DNA from: Chelativorans sp. | GTDB lineage: Bacteria > Pseudomonadota > Alphaproteobacteria > Rhizobiales > Rhizobiaceae | NCBI RefSeq assembly: GCF_031180965.1 | Contig: NZ_JAPSLH010000015.1 | Span: 36,029-100,028, forward strand | Direction of reading: 5' to 3' | DNA length: 64,000 nucleotides | In this document: piece after piece, positions 1-8,459 of the stretch | Layout of the letters: every line of letters starts with the position of its first letter | How positions within the stretch are numbered: position 1 is the first letter of the stretch | The notes under the pieces: model-generated | Database searches by the model: none | What the model saw: only the letters and a program-made list of their open reading frames with translations | Told to the model about the DNA's origin: nothing | Position numbers and translations under genes: made by a program

Positions 1-430
1 GCGCGATGAGGGCGCCCGCAACACCAGCCAACAGCGCACTTCCGACGCCGCTGCGCGACCTGGCATCGCCCTGCCATGACGAAGCCGGCTGGGCGGGCTC
101 CTCCGGAATGCTTCCCGGCCCATCCGCGCCCGGTTCGCCGGCGGAAGGAGATGTTGGCTCCGCTGCCTCATAAGGCGCGCCCGAGGTGGCGCGCTGGGAG
201 AGCTCGGCCTCGCTCAAGGCGGAGTCTCCGCCGGCTGCCCTGTCGGGGTCGTCGGCCTGCGCATCCGCATAGGCAGGCGCGGGCTCGGGCACTGGGTCCC
301 GCGCGGCATCCCCGGCAGGGCTCGCCGGCCCTTCGGCCGAATCCTCGCGCCTGACAGGCTCGGCATCGAGATCGATCGTCACCGGCTCCCGGCTCATGTT
401 CGAGTGGCGCGTCCTCGGTGTCTTGACCAT
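1..430 (-). CDS. Mitofilin/HemX-like membrane protein, N-terminal part (cut by window edge)
   Basis: This reading frame starts at an ATG at 430 and stays open to the window edge, so only about 143 residues are visible. It opens MVKTPRTRHSNMSREPV, continues as a long acidic, Ala/Pro/Glu-rich stretch, and ends in a hydrophobic run (SALLAGVAGALIA) that looks like the start of a transmembrane helix. This layout, a disordered charged N-terminus before a single membrane anchor, is that of the COG4223/mitofilin-like proteins that follow hemC-hemD in Rhizobiales heme operons. The gene lies 80 bases downstream of hemD on the same strand, which fits that operon. The coiled-coil C-terminal part that would confirm the family is outside the window. 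A role in heme synthesis or membrane organisation is inferred from context only. Confidence 0.72.
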   Translation of the reverse strand, partial: MVKTPRTRHSNMSREPVTIDLDAEPVRREDSAEGPASPAGDAARDPVPEPAPAYADAQADDPDRAAGGDSALSEAELSQRATSGAPYEAAEPTSPSAGEPGADGPGSIPEEPAQPASSWQGDARSRSGVGSALLAGVAGALIA

Positions 431-510
431 CCGGCAGCTCCGCTTCCAAACCGCGCGCCTTTGCGGCGCAGCATTCCCTATCACAGGCACCTTGTCCTAA
501 AAAGGCGACG

Positions 511-1230
511 CTATCCGCGTCCCTCGAGCATCGAAAGCACCGCCTCTTCGGTTGGTTCCCGCGCTATGTGCGCACGGCCGGCGATCGCCTTGGGAAGAAC
601 GCGCGCGACACGCTCGGAGATGACGAAATAATTCGCGCTCTCCAGCAGGGGCGCTACCGGGCCGCGCGTCGCTAGGTTGGCGAAAAGCTCGGCGGCGACG
701 GCGGAATAAAGAAGCACGGCGTCAATCGGAGCCCCGGACACGGCATCGTGCAACTCGCCTTCCGCCAGCGGGACTTTCACCGTGTCGTAAGTCTCCAGCG
801 GCACGACGCCGAAGCCGGCCCCGGCGAGGTCCTGTTCCAGCCTGTCGCGGCGAAGACGGCCGCAAAGCAGGAGAATGCGCGTGCCCGGCGCCGCAGCCTC
901 GGCGATACGTTGTGCCAGATGCTCCGCATCGCCCGCTTGGGAAACCGCGACTCTCAGCCCTGCTTTGCGGGCCACCTCGCCGGTCGTCTCGCCTACGGCA
1001 TAGACGGGAAGATGCGCGAGCTCCTTCAGAAGGCCGGCAGGCGCGTGGCGGATGGCATTGGCGCTGGTGACTGCCGCCGCGCCGAAAGTTCTGGGCGGCG
1101 GCCATTCCGTGAGCGGGAGGGCGACAATGCGCGTCAGCGGCAGGACCACTGGCTCGAAGCCGAGCTGCAAAAGCTTCGCGGCGGTGATGGAGGCGCCGGG
1201 TTCCGGTCGCGTGACGAGGACGCGCCGCAA
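511..1230 (-). CDS. hemD: Uroporphyrinogen-III synthase
   Basis: This 239-residue protein matches the usual length of HemD, the cytoplasmic enzyme that cyclises hydroxymethylbilane with inversion of ring D to give uroporphyrinogen III. The N-terminus MRRVLVTRPEPGA is the typical HemD opening, and VTSANAIR and the YAVGETTGEVARKAG segment fit the two-lobed fold. HemD sequences are poorly conserved, so the operon position is strong additional support: it follows hemC with only three bases between the two genes, so they are very likely co-transcribed and perhaps translationally coupled. A mitofilin/HemX-like gene follows. No truncation is seen. Confidence 0.93.
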   Translation of the reverse strand: MRRVLVTRPEPGASITAAKLLQLGFEPVVLPLTRIVALPLTEWPPPRTFGAAAVTSANAIRHAPAGLLKELAHLPVYAVGETTGEVARKAGLRVAVSQAGDAEHLAQRIAEAAAPGTRILLLCGRLRRDRLEQDLAGAGFGVVPLETYDTVKVPLAEGELHDAVSGAPIDAVLLYSAVAAELFANLATRGPVAPLLESANYFVISERVARVLPKAIAGRAHIAREPTEEAVLSMLEGRG

Positions 1231-1233
1231 AGA

Positions 1234-2163
1234 TCAGCCCCAGCTCCGGAAGAACCTGCTGCCCGCCTTTTCGCGGATGCGCGCGCCTGCATCCGCTCCA
1301 ATCCTTGCCGCATCCGCCGCACTCCCCTCGCCGCTGATATCATGTGCCTCGCTCCCGTCCGGCATGAGGATCATCCCGGAGAAGCTGATCCGGTCTCCAT
1401 CCACTTTCGCGTGGCCGGCCATGGGCGTGCGGCAGGAACCGTCGAGCGCGGCGAGAAAGGCGCGTTCGCAGGCGAGCGCGATCCCCGTCGGACGGTGGTG
1501 GATGGCCTCGACCAGAGCGGAAATCCGCGTGTCGCCCTGGCGGCTTTCGATGCAGATCGCCCCTTGCCCGAGCGCCGGCGGAAAGGCTTCCAGATCCATG
1601 ATCTCGGTGGCGGCATGCTCCAGCTTCAGCCGCTTCAGCCCGGCAAGGGCGAGCAGAGTGCCGTCGGCCTCGCCCGAATCCAGCTTGCGCAGCCGTGTCT
1701 GCACATTGCCGCGGAACATGCCGACCTGGAGGTCCGGGCGGAGCCGCAGCGCAAGCGCCTGGCGCCTCAGGGATGAGGTGCCGAGGTGGGCGCCGGGCGG
1801 GAGCTCGGTCAGGCGCATGGCCGCGCGGCCGATGAAGACGTCGCGCACATCCTCGCGCTCCAGGAATGCCGAAAGCTCAAGCCCCTCGGGGAGGAAGGTC
1901 GGCATGTCCTTGGAAGAATGGACGGCAAGGTCGATGCGGCCCGCAAGCAGCGCTTCCTCGATCTCCTTGGTGAAAAGCCCCTTTCCGCCGGCCTCGGAGA
2001 GCGGCCGATCTTGGATGCGATCGCCGGTCGTGCGGATGACCACGATCTCGAAAACTTCCTCGGAAAGCCCGTGCGCCGCCATCAGGCGCGCCCGGGTCTC
2101 CGCCGCCTGGGCCAGCGCCAGGGCGCTGCCGCGCGTTCCGATTCTCACCACATCAGTTTGCAT
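1234..2163 (-). CDS. hemC: Porphobilinogen deaminase (hydroxymethylbilane synthase)
   Basis: HemC polymerises four porphobilinogen molecules into hydroxymethylbilane in the cytoplasm. At 309 residues it has the normal family length. The start [20 protein letters not shown] contains the conserved IGTRGSxLALxQA motif. HSSKDMP carries the catalytic aspartate (Asp86), TSSLRRQA is the substrate-binding arginine segment, and DGSCRTP holds the cysteine (Cys244) that binds the dipyrromethane cofactor. It is the first gene of the minus-strand heme operon. It is divergent from tsaD across about 70 bases, as in many Rhizobiales. Confidence 0.97.
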   Translation of the reverse strand: MQTDVVRIGTRGSALALAQAAETRARLMAAHGLSEEVFEIVVIRTTGDRIQDRPLSEAGGKGLFTKEIEEALLAGRIDLAVHSSKDMPTFLPEGLELSAFLEREDVRDVFIGRAAMRLTELPPGAHLGTSSLRRQALALRLRPDLQVGMFRGNVQTRLRKLDSGEADGTLLALAGLKRLKLEHAATEIMDLEAFPPALGQGAICIESRQGDTRISALVEAIHHRPTGIALACERAFLAALDGSCRTPMAGHAKVDGDRISFSGMILMPDGSEAHDISGEGSAADAARIGADAGARIREKAGSRFFRSWG

Positions 2164-2234
2164 GCCGTCATGTCCGTGCTAACCGGCATACCTATCGGGG
2201 ATCAGCCCCTTCGGCAACCAAACCGGACCACCGG

Positions 2235-3323
2235 ATGACGCGCGTGCTGGGCATAGAGACGAGCTGCGACGAGACCGCCGCCGCCGTCGTCGCGCGCGGG
2301 GAGAACGGCGCGCCAGTGATCCTTTCCAATATCGTCTTCAGCCAGATCGAGGAGCATGCCGCTTTCGGCGGCGTGGTGCCCGAAATCGCTGCGCGCGCGC
2401 ATGTGGAGGCGCTGGACGGTGTGATCGAGGCGGCGCTGGCCGAAGCGGGCACAAGTCTGGAGGAGATCGATGGCATCGCCGCGACGGCCGGGCCGGGCCT
2501 CATCGGCGGGCTGATCGTCGGCCTTACCACGGCGAAGGCCATCGCCGCTGCGCTGGGAAAGCCGATCCTGCCGATCAACCATCTGGAGGGCCACGCCCTC
2601 ACCGCCCGGCTGACCGACCGGCTGGAATTCCCCTATCTGCTCCTGCTCGTCTCGGGCGGGCACACGCAGATCGTGCATGTGGCCGGCATCGGCCGCTACG
2701 AGCGCTGGGCGAGCACGATCGACGACGCGCTGGGCGAGGCTTTCGACAAGACGGCCAAGCTGCTCAGCCTGCCCTATCCCGGCGGTCCAAGCGTGGAGAA
2801 GGCCGCCGAGAAGGGCGATCCTGCCCGATTTGCCTTTCCGCGTCCCCTCAAGGGCGAGGCGCGGCCGGACTTTTCCTTCTCCGGCCTGAAGACGGCCGTG
2901 CGCCGCGCCGCCACGGAGCTTGCGCCCCTGGCGGAAAAGGACGTCGCCGATATCTGCGCCTCCTTCCAGGCCGCCGTAACGGAAACGCTTGCCGACCGCG
3001 TGGCGCTGAGCCTGAAGCGGTTCCGCGCGGTTTATCCGAAGCTTGCCGAACCCACACTCGTCGTCGCGGGCGGGGTGGCGGCAAACGCCGCCATCCGCGC
3101 GACGCTCGAGGATCTGTCCCGGCGCGAAGGCTTTTTTCTCGTCGCGCCGCCGCTTAATCTTTGCGGCGACAACGCCGCCATGATCGCATGGGCCGGGCTG
3201 GAGCGGCTGGAGAAGGGGCTTGTCGACGGCGGCGCAATGGCTTTTGCTCCCCGCCCGCGCTGGCCGCTGGACGAGACATCCGCGCCCCTCATAGGGGCGG
3301 GCAAGCGGGGCGTAAAGGCATGA
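2235..3323 (+). CDS. tsaD: tRNA N6-threonylcarbamoyltransferase TsaD
   Basis: TsaD (formerly Gcp/YgjD) transfers the threonylcarbamoyl group to A37 of ANN-decoding tRNAs, working with TsaB, TsaC and TsaE. The protein has 362 residues. It begins [19 protein letters not shown], the ASKHA-family phosphate-1 motif, and carries the metal-binding histidines in NHLEGH (His116, His120), the LVSGGHTQ motif and a C-terminal [11 protein letters not shown] motif. The stop codon overlaps the gpsA start (ATGA), so the two are translationally coupled. The divergent neighbour is hemC. Confidence 0.97.
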   Translation: MTRVLGIETSCDETAAAVVARGENGAPVILSNIVFSQIEEHAAFGGVVPEIAARAHVEALDGVIEAALAEAGTSLEEIDGIAATAGPGLIGGLIVGLTTAKAIAAALGKPILPINHLEGHALTARLTDRLEFPYLLLLVSGGHTQIVHVAGIGRYERWASTIDDALGEAFDKTAKLLSLPYPGGPSVEKAAEKGDPARFAFPRPLKGEARPDFSFSGLKTAVRRAATELAPLAEKDVADICASFQAAVTETLADRVALSLKRFRAVYPKLAEPTLVVAGGVAANAAIRATLEDLSRREGFFLVAPPLNLCGDNAAMIAWAGLERLEKGLVDGGAMAFAPRPRWPLDETSAPLIGAGKRGVKA

Positions 3324-4309
3324 GCAAGCCTTGGTTGTTAGCCGTCCTGGGCGCCGGTGCGTGGGGCTCGGCGCTGGCGCTCACCATGCGCCGGGGCGGA
3401 CATTCGGTTAGGCTCTGGGCCCGCGATGACGATCTTGTTCGGGAGATCAACACGCATAGCGAGAACAGCCGGTACCTGCCGGGGGTGATGCTTGACGCAG
3501 GCGTTGACGCGACCTCCGATATCGCCGAGGCGCTGGGAGGAGCCGATTGCGTGCTCGCCGCCGTTCCGGCGCAAAGTCTGCGCGCTGTCCTGACCGCCGC
3601 CCGCGGAGCAGTGGAGCGGCACGTACCGGTCGTGCTTTGCGCCAAGGGGATCGAGCGCGAGACCGGACGGCTCATGTCCGAAGCCGCACGGGAGATCTTG
3701 CCGGAAAACCCGCTCGCCGCGCTGTCGGGGCCCAGCTTTGCGGCCGATCTGGCGCGGGGCCTGCCGACGGCGGTCACTGTCGCGGCGCAGGACCGTGCGC
3801 TTGCGGCGGAGCTCGCCAGGCGGGTCTCCGCCCCCAATCTGCGCTGTTATTCGAGCGAGGACATTGTCGGCGTGGAAATCGGCGGCGCGCTCAAGAACGT
3901 ACTCGCCATCGCCGCCGGCGCGACAAGCGGCGCGGGCCTTGGCGCCAGCGCAGTCGCCGCGATCACCACGCGCGGCTTCGTGGAGCTACGGCGCATCGGC
4001 GCGGCCTTTGGCGCCCGGCCGGAGACGCTGATGGGGCTTTCGGGCCTCGGCGACCTGATCCTCACCTGCAGTTCCGCCCAGTCGCGCAACTTTGCCTATG
4101 GGCTGGCGCTTGGGCGCGGCGACAGGCTCGACAATCTGCCTCTTGCGGAGGGGGTTTTCACCGCCGGCATCGCCGCCCGCATCACGCGGGAGCGCGGGCT
4201 GGAGGCTCCCATCATCGAGGCCGTGACAGGCATGCTCGAAGGCAGCCTTACGGTGGAAGCAGCGATGCAGGCGCTGCTTGCCCGGCCGCTGAAGAGCGAG
4301 GCCGAATAG
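3320..4309 (+). CDS. gpsA: NAD(P)H-dependent glycerol-3-phosphate dehydrogenase
   Basis: GpsA reduces dihydroxyacetone phosphate to sn-glycerol 3-phosphate, the backbone for phospholipids. The 329-residue protein starts at the ATG that overlaps the tsaD stop, giving [20 protein letters not shown], with the Rossmann GxGxWG motif at residues 9-14. [20 protein letters not shown], the [18 protein letters not shown] segment with the catalytic lysine, and the GLGDLILTC motif are all present. An upstream extension of the open frame exists, but it would lie inside tsaD and lacks family similarity. plsC, which uses glycerolipid precursors, lies at the far end of the window. Confidence 0.97.
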   Translation: MSKPWLLAVLGAGAWGSALALTMRRGGHSVRLWARDDDLVREINTHSENSRYLPGVMLDAGVDATSDIAEALGGADCVLAAVPAQSLRAVLTAARGAVERHVPVVLCAKGIERETGRLMSEAAREILPENPLAALSGPSFAADLARGLPTAVTVAAQDRALAAELARRVSAPNLRCYSSEDIVGVEIGGALKNVLAIAAGATSGAGLGASAVAAITTRGFVELRRIGAAFGARPETLMGLSGLGDLILTCSSAQSRNFAYGLALGRGDRLDNLPLAEGVFTAGIAARITRERGLEAPIIEAVTGMLEGSLTVEAAMQALLARPLKSEAE

Positions 4310-4327
4310 TCTTCAAGGAGGGACCGC

Positions 4328-4624
4328 ATGATTTTTGTCATTCTTTGCCGCGACAAGCCTGATCATCTCGACCTGCGCATGGAGGTGCGGCCGAAGCATG
4401 TCGCCTATCTCGATACGCTGAATGCCGAGGGCACGCTGCGCTTTGCCGGGCCTTTCCTCGACGAGGCAGGCAAGCCATGCGGCAGCATGGTGGCGGTCGA
4501 GGCGGCAAGCCGGTCCGATGCCGAGGCGCTCGCCAAAGCAGATCCCTATGCGGATGCCGGTCTCTTCGAATCCGTCGACATTCGCCCGTGGAACTGGGTC
4601 TTCAACAAACCGGAGAACGCGTGA
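4328..4624 (+). CDS. YciI family protein
   Basis: A 98-residue single-domain protein of the YciI (DUF1330-like, ferredoxin-like dimer) family. The opening MIFVILCRDKPDHLDLRMEV, the histidine in RPKHVAYLD and the GPFLDEAGKPCGSMVAVEA block match the family. The pattern of a fixed His and Asp in a cleft suggests an enzyme, but the reaction is unknown for most members. An AAGGAGG-like site lies just before the start. Its stop overlaps the ATG of the EVE-domain gene (ATGA), so the two are probably made together. Confidence 0.9.
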   Translation: MIFVILCRDKPDHLDLRMEVRPKHVAYLDTLNAEGTLRFAGPFLDEAGKPCGSMVAVEAASRSDAEALAKADPYADAGLFESVDIRPWNWVFNKPENA

Positions 4625-5049
4625 TGGCCTATTGGCTGTTCAAATCCGAACCCGACAGCTGGTCGTGGGAGATGCAGAAGAAGAAGGGCGACAACGGCCA
4701 GGAATGGGATGGCGTGCGCAACTTCCAGGCGCGCAACAATATGCGGCAGATGGAGGTCGGCGACCTCGGCTTCTTCTATCATTCCGGCAAGGAGACGGCC
4801 GTTGTCGGCATCGTGGAGGTGATTGCCCCCGCGCATCCGGATTCCACAGCTGACGACCCAGCCTGGGAATGCGTGGATGTCCGCGCCGTCCGGGACATGC
4901 CCAATCCCGTAACGCTCGCAGCGGTCAAGGCGAACCCGCAGCTGAAGGACATGGTGCTGGTGAACAATTCGCGCCTTTCCGTCCAGCCGGTGAGCGAGGC
5001 GGAATGGAAGGAGATCTGCCGCATGGGCGGGCTCGACGAGGCGCCGTGA
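4624..5049 (+). CDS. EVE domain-containing protein (PUA-like)
   Basis: This 141-residue protein begins MAYWLFKSEPDSWSWEMQ, the signature of EVE/thymocyte nuclear protein 1-like proteins. It also has WDGVRNFQARNNMRQM and the YHSGKE loop. EVE domains are PUA-like folds thought to bind modified bases in DNA or RNA. The biological role in bacteria is mostly unknown, although some EVE proteins sit in defence loci; here the surroundings are housekeeping. The start overlaps the YciI stop, and the stop overlaps the GTG start of the following methyltransferase. The longer upstream open frame is only the out-of-frame continuation through the YciI gene. Confidence 0.93.
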   Translation: MAYWLFKSEPDSWSWEMQKKKGDNGQEWDGVRNFQARNNMRQMEVGDLGFFYHSGKETAVVGIVEVIAPAHPDSTADDPAWECVDVRAVRDMPNPVTLAAVKANPQLKDMVLVNNSRLSVQPVSEAEWKEICRMGGLDEAP

Positions 5050-5705
5050 GCGGGCGCCTTTCGCCCGAAGACGCAGAGGAGTTCATCCGCACCAACACGC
5101 GCCTCGCTTCCCCGCCGCATGTGCCGGAGATTCAGCTGCACCTTGCCGACGAGGCGCACGAGCTCTGGCAGCGCACCGAGGAGGAACTGCAGCAGATCGG
5201 GCTTCCGCCGCCCTTCTGGGCCTTTGCCTGGGCGGGAGGACAGGGGTTGGCGCGCTATGTGCTCGACCACCCGGAGAGCGTGCGCGGCAAGCGCGTTCTC
5301 GACTTTGCCACCGGTTCCGGCCTGGTGGCGATTGCAGCCTGCAGGGCCGGCGCTGGGCAGGTGAGGGCAGCGGATACCGACCCGTTCTCCGCAACAGCCT
5401 GCCGCCTCAATATGAAGGCCAATGGCGTGAGCTTCGAATGCACGTGCGCCGATCTCGTTGGGACTTACGTGGATTGCGAGGTGCTGCTGGCCGGAGACGT
5501 CTTTTACGACCGCGCGCTTGCCGCCCGCGTTGAGCCGTGGTTCGCGAAGCTGGCGGCGCAGGGCGTGACCGTCCTCGTCGGCGATCCCGGCCGCGCCTAT
5601 CTGCCGAAGGCGCGGATGGATGAACTTGCCGTCTATTCCGTGCCCGTCACCCGCGCGCTGGAGGATGCGGAGATCAGGCGCACGACCGTCTGGCGCTTCT
5701 CTTGA
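5046..5705 (+). CDS. Class I SAM-dependent methyltransferase (ETF-beta/PrmA-like protein methyltransferase)
   Basis: A 219-residue protein that starts at a GTG overlapping the EVE-domain stop (GTGA). Motif I is present as VLDFATGSGLVAIAA, followed by an acidic residue in AADTDPFS and by LLAGDVFYD, which resembles post-motif II of protein methyltransferases. FWAFAWAGGQGLARYVLDHP is typical of the nicotinamide N-methyltransferase-like / ETF-beta lysine methyltransferase group (COG3897), which is related to PrmA. Small-protein lysine methylation is the likeliest reaction, but the substrate is inferred from the family. The gene is the last of a translationally coupled YciI-EVE-methyltransferase trio. 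Confidence 0.85.
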   Translation: MSGRLSPEDAEEFIRTNTRLASPPHVPEIQLHLADEAHELWQRTEEELQQIGLPPPFWAFAWAGGQGLARYVLDHPESVRGKRVLDFATGSGLVAIAACRAGAGQVRAADTDPFSATACRLNMKANGVSFECTCADLVGTYVDCEVLLAGDVFYDRALAARVEPWFAKLAAQGVTVLVGDPGRAYLPKARMDELAVYSVPVTRALEDAEIRRTTVWRFS

Positions 5706-5760
5706 CGCGGCGGGGGAGGCGGAATTCAATCCGCCCACTCTACATCAAGGAGGCGGGGCG

Positions 5761-6168
5761 ATGGATTTCGGAGGAATGAATTACCTGGCCATACTGGCCG
5801 CGGCGGTTGCCGCTTTCCTCTTCGGCGCCGCCTATTACACGGCGCTGAGCAAGCCCTCGATCCGGGCTTCCCGCCTGAAGCCGGAAGAGATGAAGCCGGG
5901 CGCGGCGCCCTTCATCACCTCCTTCGTCGCCGAACTGGTGATGGCCTGGGTGCTGGCGGGCGTGATCGGCCACCTCGGCCCGGGACAGGTGACGCTGTGG
6001 AACGGCATCGTTTCCGGCGCCTTCGTCTGGCTGGGCTTCATGGCCACAGTAATGGCCGTCAATCACCGCTACCAGGGCTTCGGCTGGGATCTCACGCTGA
6101 TCGATGCCGGGCACTGGCTCGGCGTCGCGCTCATCATGGGCGCGGTTATCGGCTGGTTCGGGGTGTAA
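5761..6168 (+). CDS. DUF1761 family membrane protein
   Basis: A 135-residue protein starting MDFGGMNYLAILAAAVAAF just behind a good AAGGAGG ribosome binding site (about 5748-5754). It has about four hydrophobic helices and the GAAYYTALSKPS segment after helix 1 that marks DUF1761. It is predicted to be in the inner membrane. No function is established for the family. It follows the methyltransferase gene by 55 bases and ends the plus-strand run. It converges on the septation protein A gene. Confidence 0.87.
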   Translation: MDFGGMNYLAILAAAVAAFLFGAAYYTALSKPSIRASRLKPEEMKPGAAPFITSFVAELVMAWVLAGVIGHLGPGQVTLWNGIVSGAFVWLGFMATVMAVNHRYQGFGWDLTLIDAGHWLGVALIMGAVIGWFGV

Positions 6169-6219
6169 GGGAAAGGCAAGAAGGCAATAGGGTGGAAGAA
6201 GCGAAGCCCTCCTGCTCCC

Positions 6220-6867
6220 CTATCTCGTTGTCCTCTCATCCTGCGAATGCCGCATGATCAGCGGCATCTGGCTCATGGTGAAAAGGATGGTGATGGGCAT
6301 GATGCCCCACACCTTGAACGCCACCCAGGCGTCGGTGGAGAAGGAGCGCCAGACCACCTCGTTCACCAGGGCGAGGAAGAGGAAGAACAGTCCCCAGCGC
6401 AGGGTCAGCTTGCGCCAGCCTTCCGCATCGAGCTTGAAGGCGGAGTCGAAGACATAGCCCAGAAGCGATTTGCCGAAGAAGAGCCCGCCCAGGAGCACGG
6501 CGCCAAACAGTGTGTTGACGATGGTGGGCTTCATCTTGATGAAGGTGTCGTTGTGCAGATAGAGCGTCAGCGCGCCGAAGACCAACACCACCACCCCCGA
6601 CACGAGAGGCATGATGGGCAGGGTGCGCGTCAGCGCCCAGGAGACGGCGAGAGCGATCGCTGTTGCCGCCATGAAGAGTGCCGTGGCTATGAAGAGCGGG
6701 CCGCCGAGGGCGCCAAGCGCCGGGATACGTTCGGCCAGCATCTCCCCGCGCGCATTGGCGAAGAAGAAGATGAGCAGCGGCCCCAGCTCCAGCGCCAGTT
6801 TCAGGATCGGATTGAGTTCCTTGCGCTGCGGGTCGGAAGGATCGCGCTCGAAAATCTTGTCGGTCAC
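6220..6867 (-). CDS. Septation protein A (YciB/IspZ family inner membrane protein)
   Basis: A 215-residue polytopic membrane protein with five or six hydrophobic segments. It contains the family motifs [16 protein letters not shown] near the N-terminus, [22 protein letters not shown], and [20 protein letters not shown] in the second half. YciB/IspZ proteins are needed for normal cell envelope and division in several Gram-negative bacteria, but the biochemistry is unknown. The gene begins one base after the ftsY stop codon, so it is almost certainly co-expressed with ftsY. Confidence 0.94.
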   Translation of the reverse strand: MTDKIFERDPSDPQRKELNPILKLALELGPLLIFFFANARGEMLAERIPALGALGGPLFIATALFMAATAIALAVSWALTRTLPIMPLVSGVVVLVFGALTLYLHNDTFIKMKPTIVNTLFGAVLLGGLFFGKSLLGYVFDSAFKLDAEGWRKLTLRWGLFFLFLALVNEVVWRSFSTDAWVAFKVWGIMPITILFTMSQMPLIMRHSQDERTTR

Positions 6868-8445
6868 TCACGCAACTCCTGCGATTGCCCTGGCAAAGTC
6901 GCTTGCCGAGAAGGGCTCCAGATCGTCGATGCCCTCGCCGACCCCGATGAAATAAACGGGCAGCTTGTACTTGGCGGCAATGGCCACCAGGATTCCGCCC
7001 CGCGCCGTGCCGTCGAGCTTGGTCATGACCAGCCCCGACACGCCCGCCACATTACGGAAGATTTCGACCTGATTAAGGGCATTCTGCCCAGTGGTCGCAT
7101 CCAGCGTCTGCAAAACCGTGTGCGGCGCCTCCGGATCGTGCTTGCCGAGCACGCGCACGATCTTTTCCAGCTCCGCCATCAGCTCGGCCTTGTTCTGCAG
7201 CCTGCCGGCAGTGTCGATGATCAGCACGTCGCTGCCGGCGGCCTTGGCCTTTTCATAGGCCTCATAGGCGAGGCCTGCCGCATCGGCCCCAAGCTTCGAC
7301 GAGACCACCGGAGCACCGGTGCGTTCGCCCCAGATCTTCAACTGCTCGATGGCCGCGGCACGGAAAGTGTCGCCCGCGGCCAGCATCACCTTGAGGCCGC
7401 CGCGCGTGAGCTTCGCCGCCAATTTGCCGATGGTGGTCGTCTTGCCGGTTCCGTTGACGCCCACGACAAGGATCACATGCGGTTTGACGGAAAGATCGAG
7501 TTCCAGTGGAAGTGCGACGGGGCGCAGCACCTTTTCGATCTCCTCGGCCATCACGGCCTGCACTTCCGCGCCGGAAATGTCCTTGCCGTAGCGGCCGACG
7601 GAAAGCGCATCGGTAATGCGCATGGCCGTCTCCATGCCGAGGTCCGCGCGCAGAAGGACGTCTTCCAGATCCTGGAGCGTGTTCTCGTCGAGTTTGCGCT
7701 TGAGGAAGATGCCGGCAATGTTGTCGCGCAATTCGCGCGAAGAGCGCGACAGGCCCTCGCTCAGACGCTGGAACCAGGATTTTTTCGGCTCCTCCGCGGG
7801 GCCAGGGGCGGGCTCCTCCACCTTGCGCTCGACGGCCTTGGAGACGGTGACGCGCCCCGCACCCTCCCCTTTGAGGGCCGGGGCAGGAGTGAGAGAAAGG
7901 GTGCTCTCCCCCGTAGCATCACCCTGACCGGCTTGGCCGATCGACGCTTCGCTGGAGGTGGAGAGTGGGCCGGTTGAGCCGTCTCGCTCTTCCTCTTCTG
8001 CCCGAGGCTGCTCTGGGGCGGGCGCGGACACTTGGGGCGGCACCGAAGGCTGCGACGGCGGGACGGGCTGCGTGATCTCCGGCCCGGGCGGCGGCGGTTG
8101 CTCCGGAACGGGCTGTGGAATTTCCTGCGGCAGCTCGGGCACCTCGACCGGAGCCGGCTCGGGGATTTCCGGCTGTGGAACGACCGGTCCGTCCGGCGCG
8201 GGAGATGGGGCCGGCTCCGGCGGTTGCGGGATTTCCGGTGCAGGGGAAGGCTCGGCCGGTTCCGGCTCTTGCGGCGCAGGCGGCACCTCGGCGGGCTTTT
8301 CGGGCTGGGGCTCAGGAGCGGGCTGCGGCGGGCTCTCCGGCTGCGGCTCGGCGGCCAAAGCTGCGGACGCCTCACCCGCCACCGGCCGCTCCTCTGCCTC
8401 CTTCTTTCCGAAGGTGAAGACTTTCTTGATGAAGTCGAAGGCCAT
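6868..8445 (-). CDS. ftsY: Signal recognition particle receptor FtsY
   Basis: FtsY is the membrane-associated GTPase that docks SRP-ribosome complexes at SecYEG. The C-terminal NG domain is complete: GVNGTGKTTTIGK (P-loop), DTFRAAA, DTAGR and TKLDGTARGG. The chosen start gives MAFDFIKKVFTFGKKEAEE, an amphipathic membrane-binding helix; an ATG-like start 18 bases further up is less likely. The protein has 525 residues because about 200 residues of Pro/Glu/Ala-rich acidic sequence precede the NG domain. Residues about 157-198 (7855-7975) of this region appear to come from an inserted palindromic repeat (see findings). The gene overlaps the end of the mtaB region and sits within dapF-mtaB-ftsY-septation protein A. 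Confidence 0.96.
   Translation of the reverse strand: MAFDFIKKVFTFGKKEAEERPVAGEASAALAAEPQPESPPQPAPEPQPEKPAEVPPAPQEPEPAEPSPAPEIPQPPEPAPSPAPDGPVVPQPEIPEPAPVEVPELPQEIPQPVPEQPPPPGPEITQPVPPSQPSVPPQVSAPAPEQPRAEEEERDGSTGPLSTSSEASIGQAGQGDATGESTLSLTPAPALKGEGAGRVTVSKAVERKVEEPAPGPAEEPKKSWFQRLSEGLSRSSRELRDNIAGIFLKRKLDENTLQDLEDVLLRADLGMETAMRITDALSVGRYGKDISGAEVQAVMAEEIEKVLRPVALPLELDLSVKPHVILVVGVNGTGKTTTIGKLAAKLTRGGLKVMLAAGDTFRAAAIEQLKIWGERTGAPVVSSKLGADAAGLAYEAYEKAKAAGSDVLIIDTAGRLQNKAELMAELEKIVRVLGKHDPEAPHTVLQTLDATTGQNALNQVEIFRNVAGVSGLVMTKLDGTARGGILVAIAAKYKLPVYFIGVGEGIDDLEPFSASDFARAIAGVA
7855..7975. repeat. Palindromic-repeat-like insertion read in frame within ftsY
   Basis: Within the acidic linker of FtsY the DNA changes to short blocks seen in intergenic palindromic repeats of Rhizobiales: a CCCTCCCCTTTGAGGG-type arm at 7863-7877, CTCTCCCCCGT at 7904-7914 and GGCTTGGCCGATCG at 7930-7943. 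Related blocks (CTCTCCCCC and GCCGATCGG-like) occur in the repeat pair near 56.1-56.3 kb. The encoded peptide (GESTLSLTPAPALKGEGAG and flanks) is Ser/Thr/Gly-rich, unlike the Pro/Glu repeats around it. The edges are approximate. Confidence 0.5.
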
Positions 8446-8459
8446 CGGCTGCCCGCTCC

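Noticed and set aside
6247..7977. Open plus-strand frame of 576 codons
   Set aside because: It is antisense to septation protein A and ftsY, with no recognisable domain.
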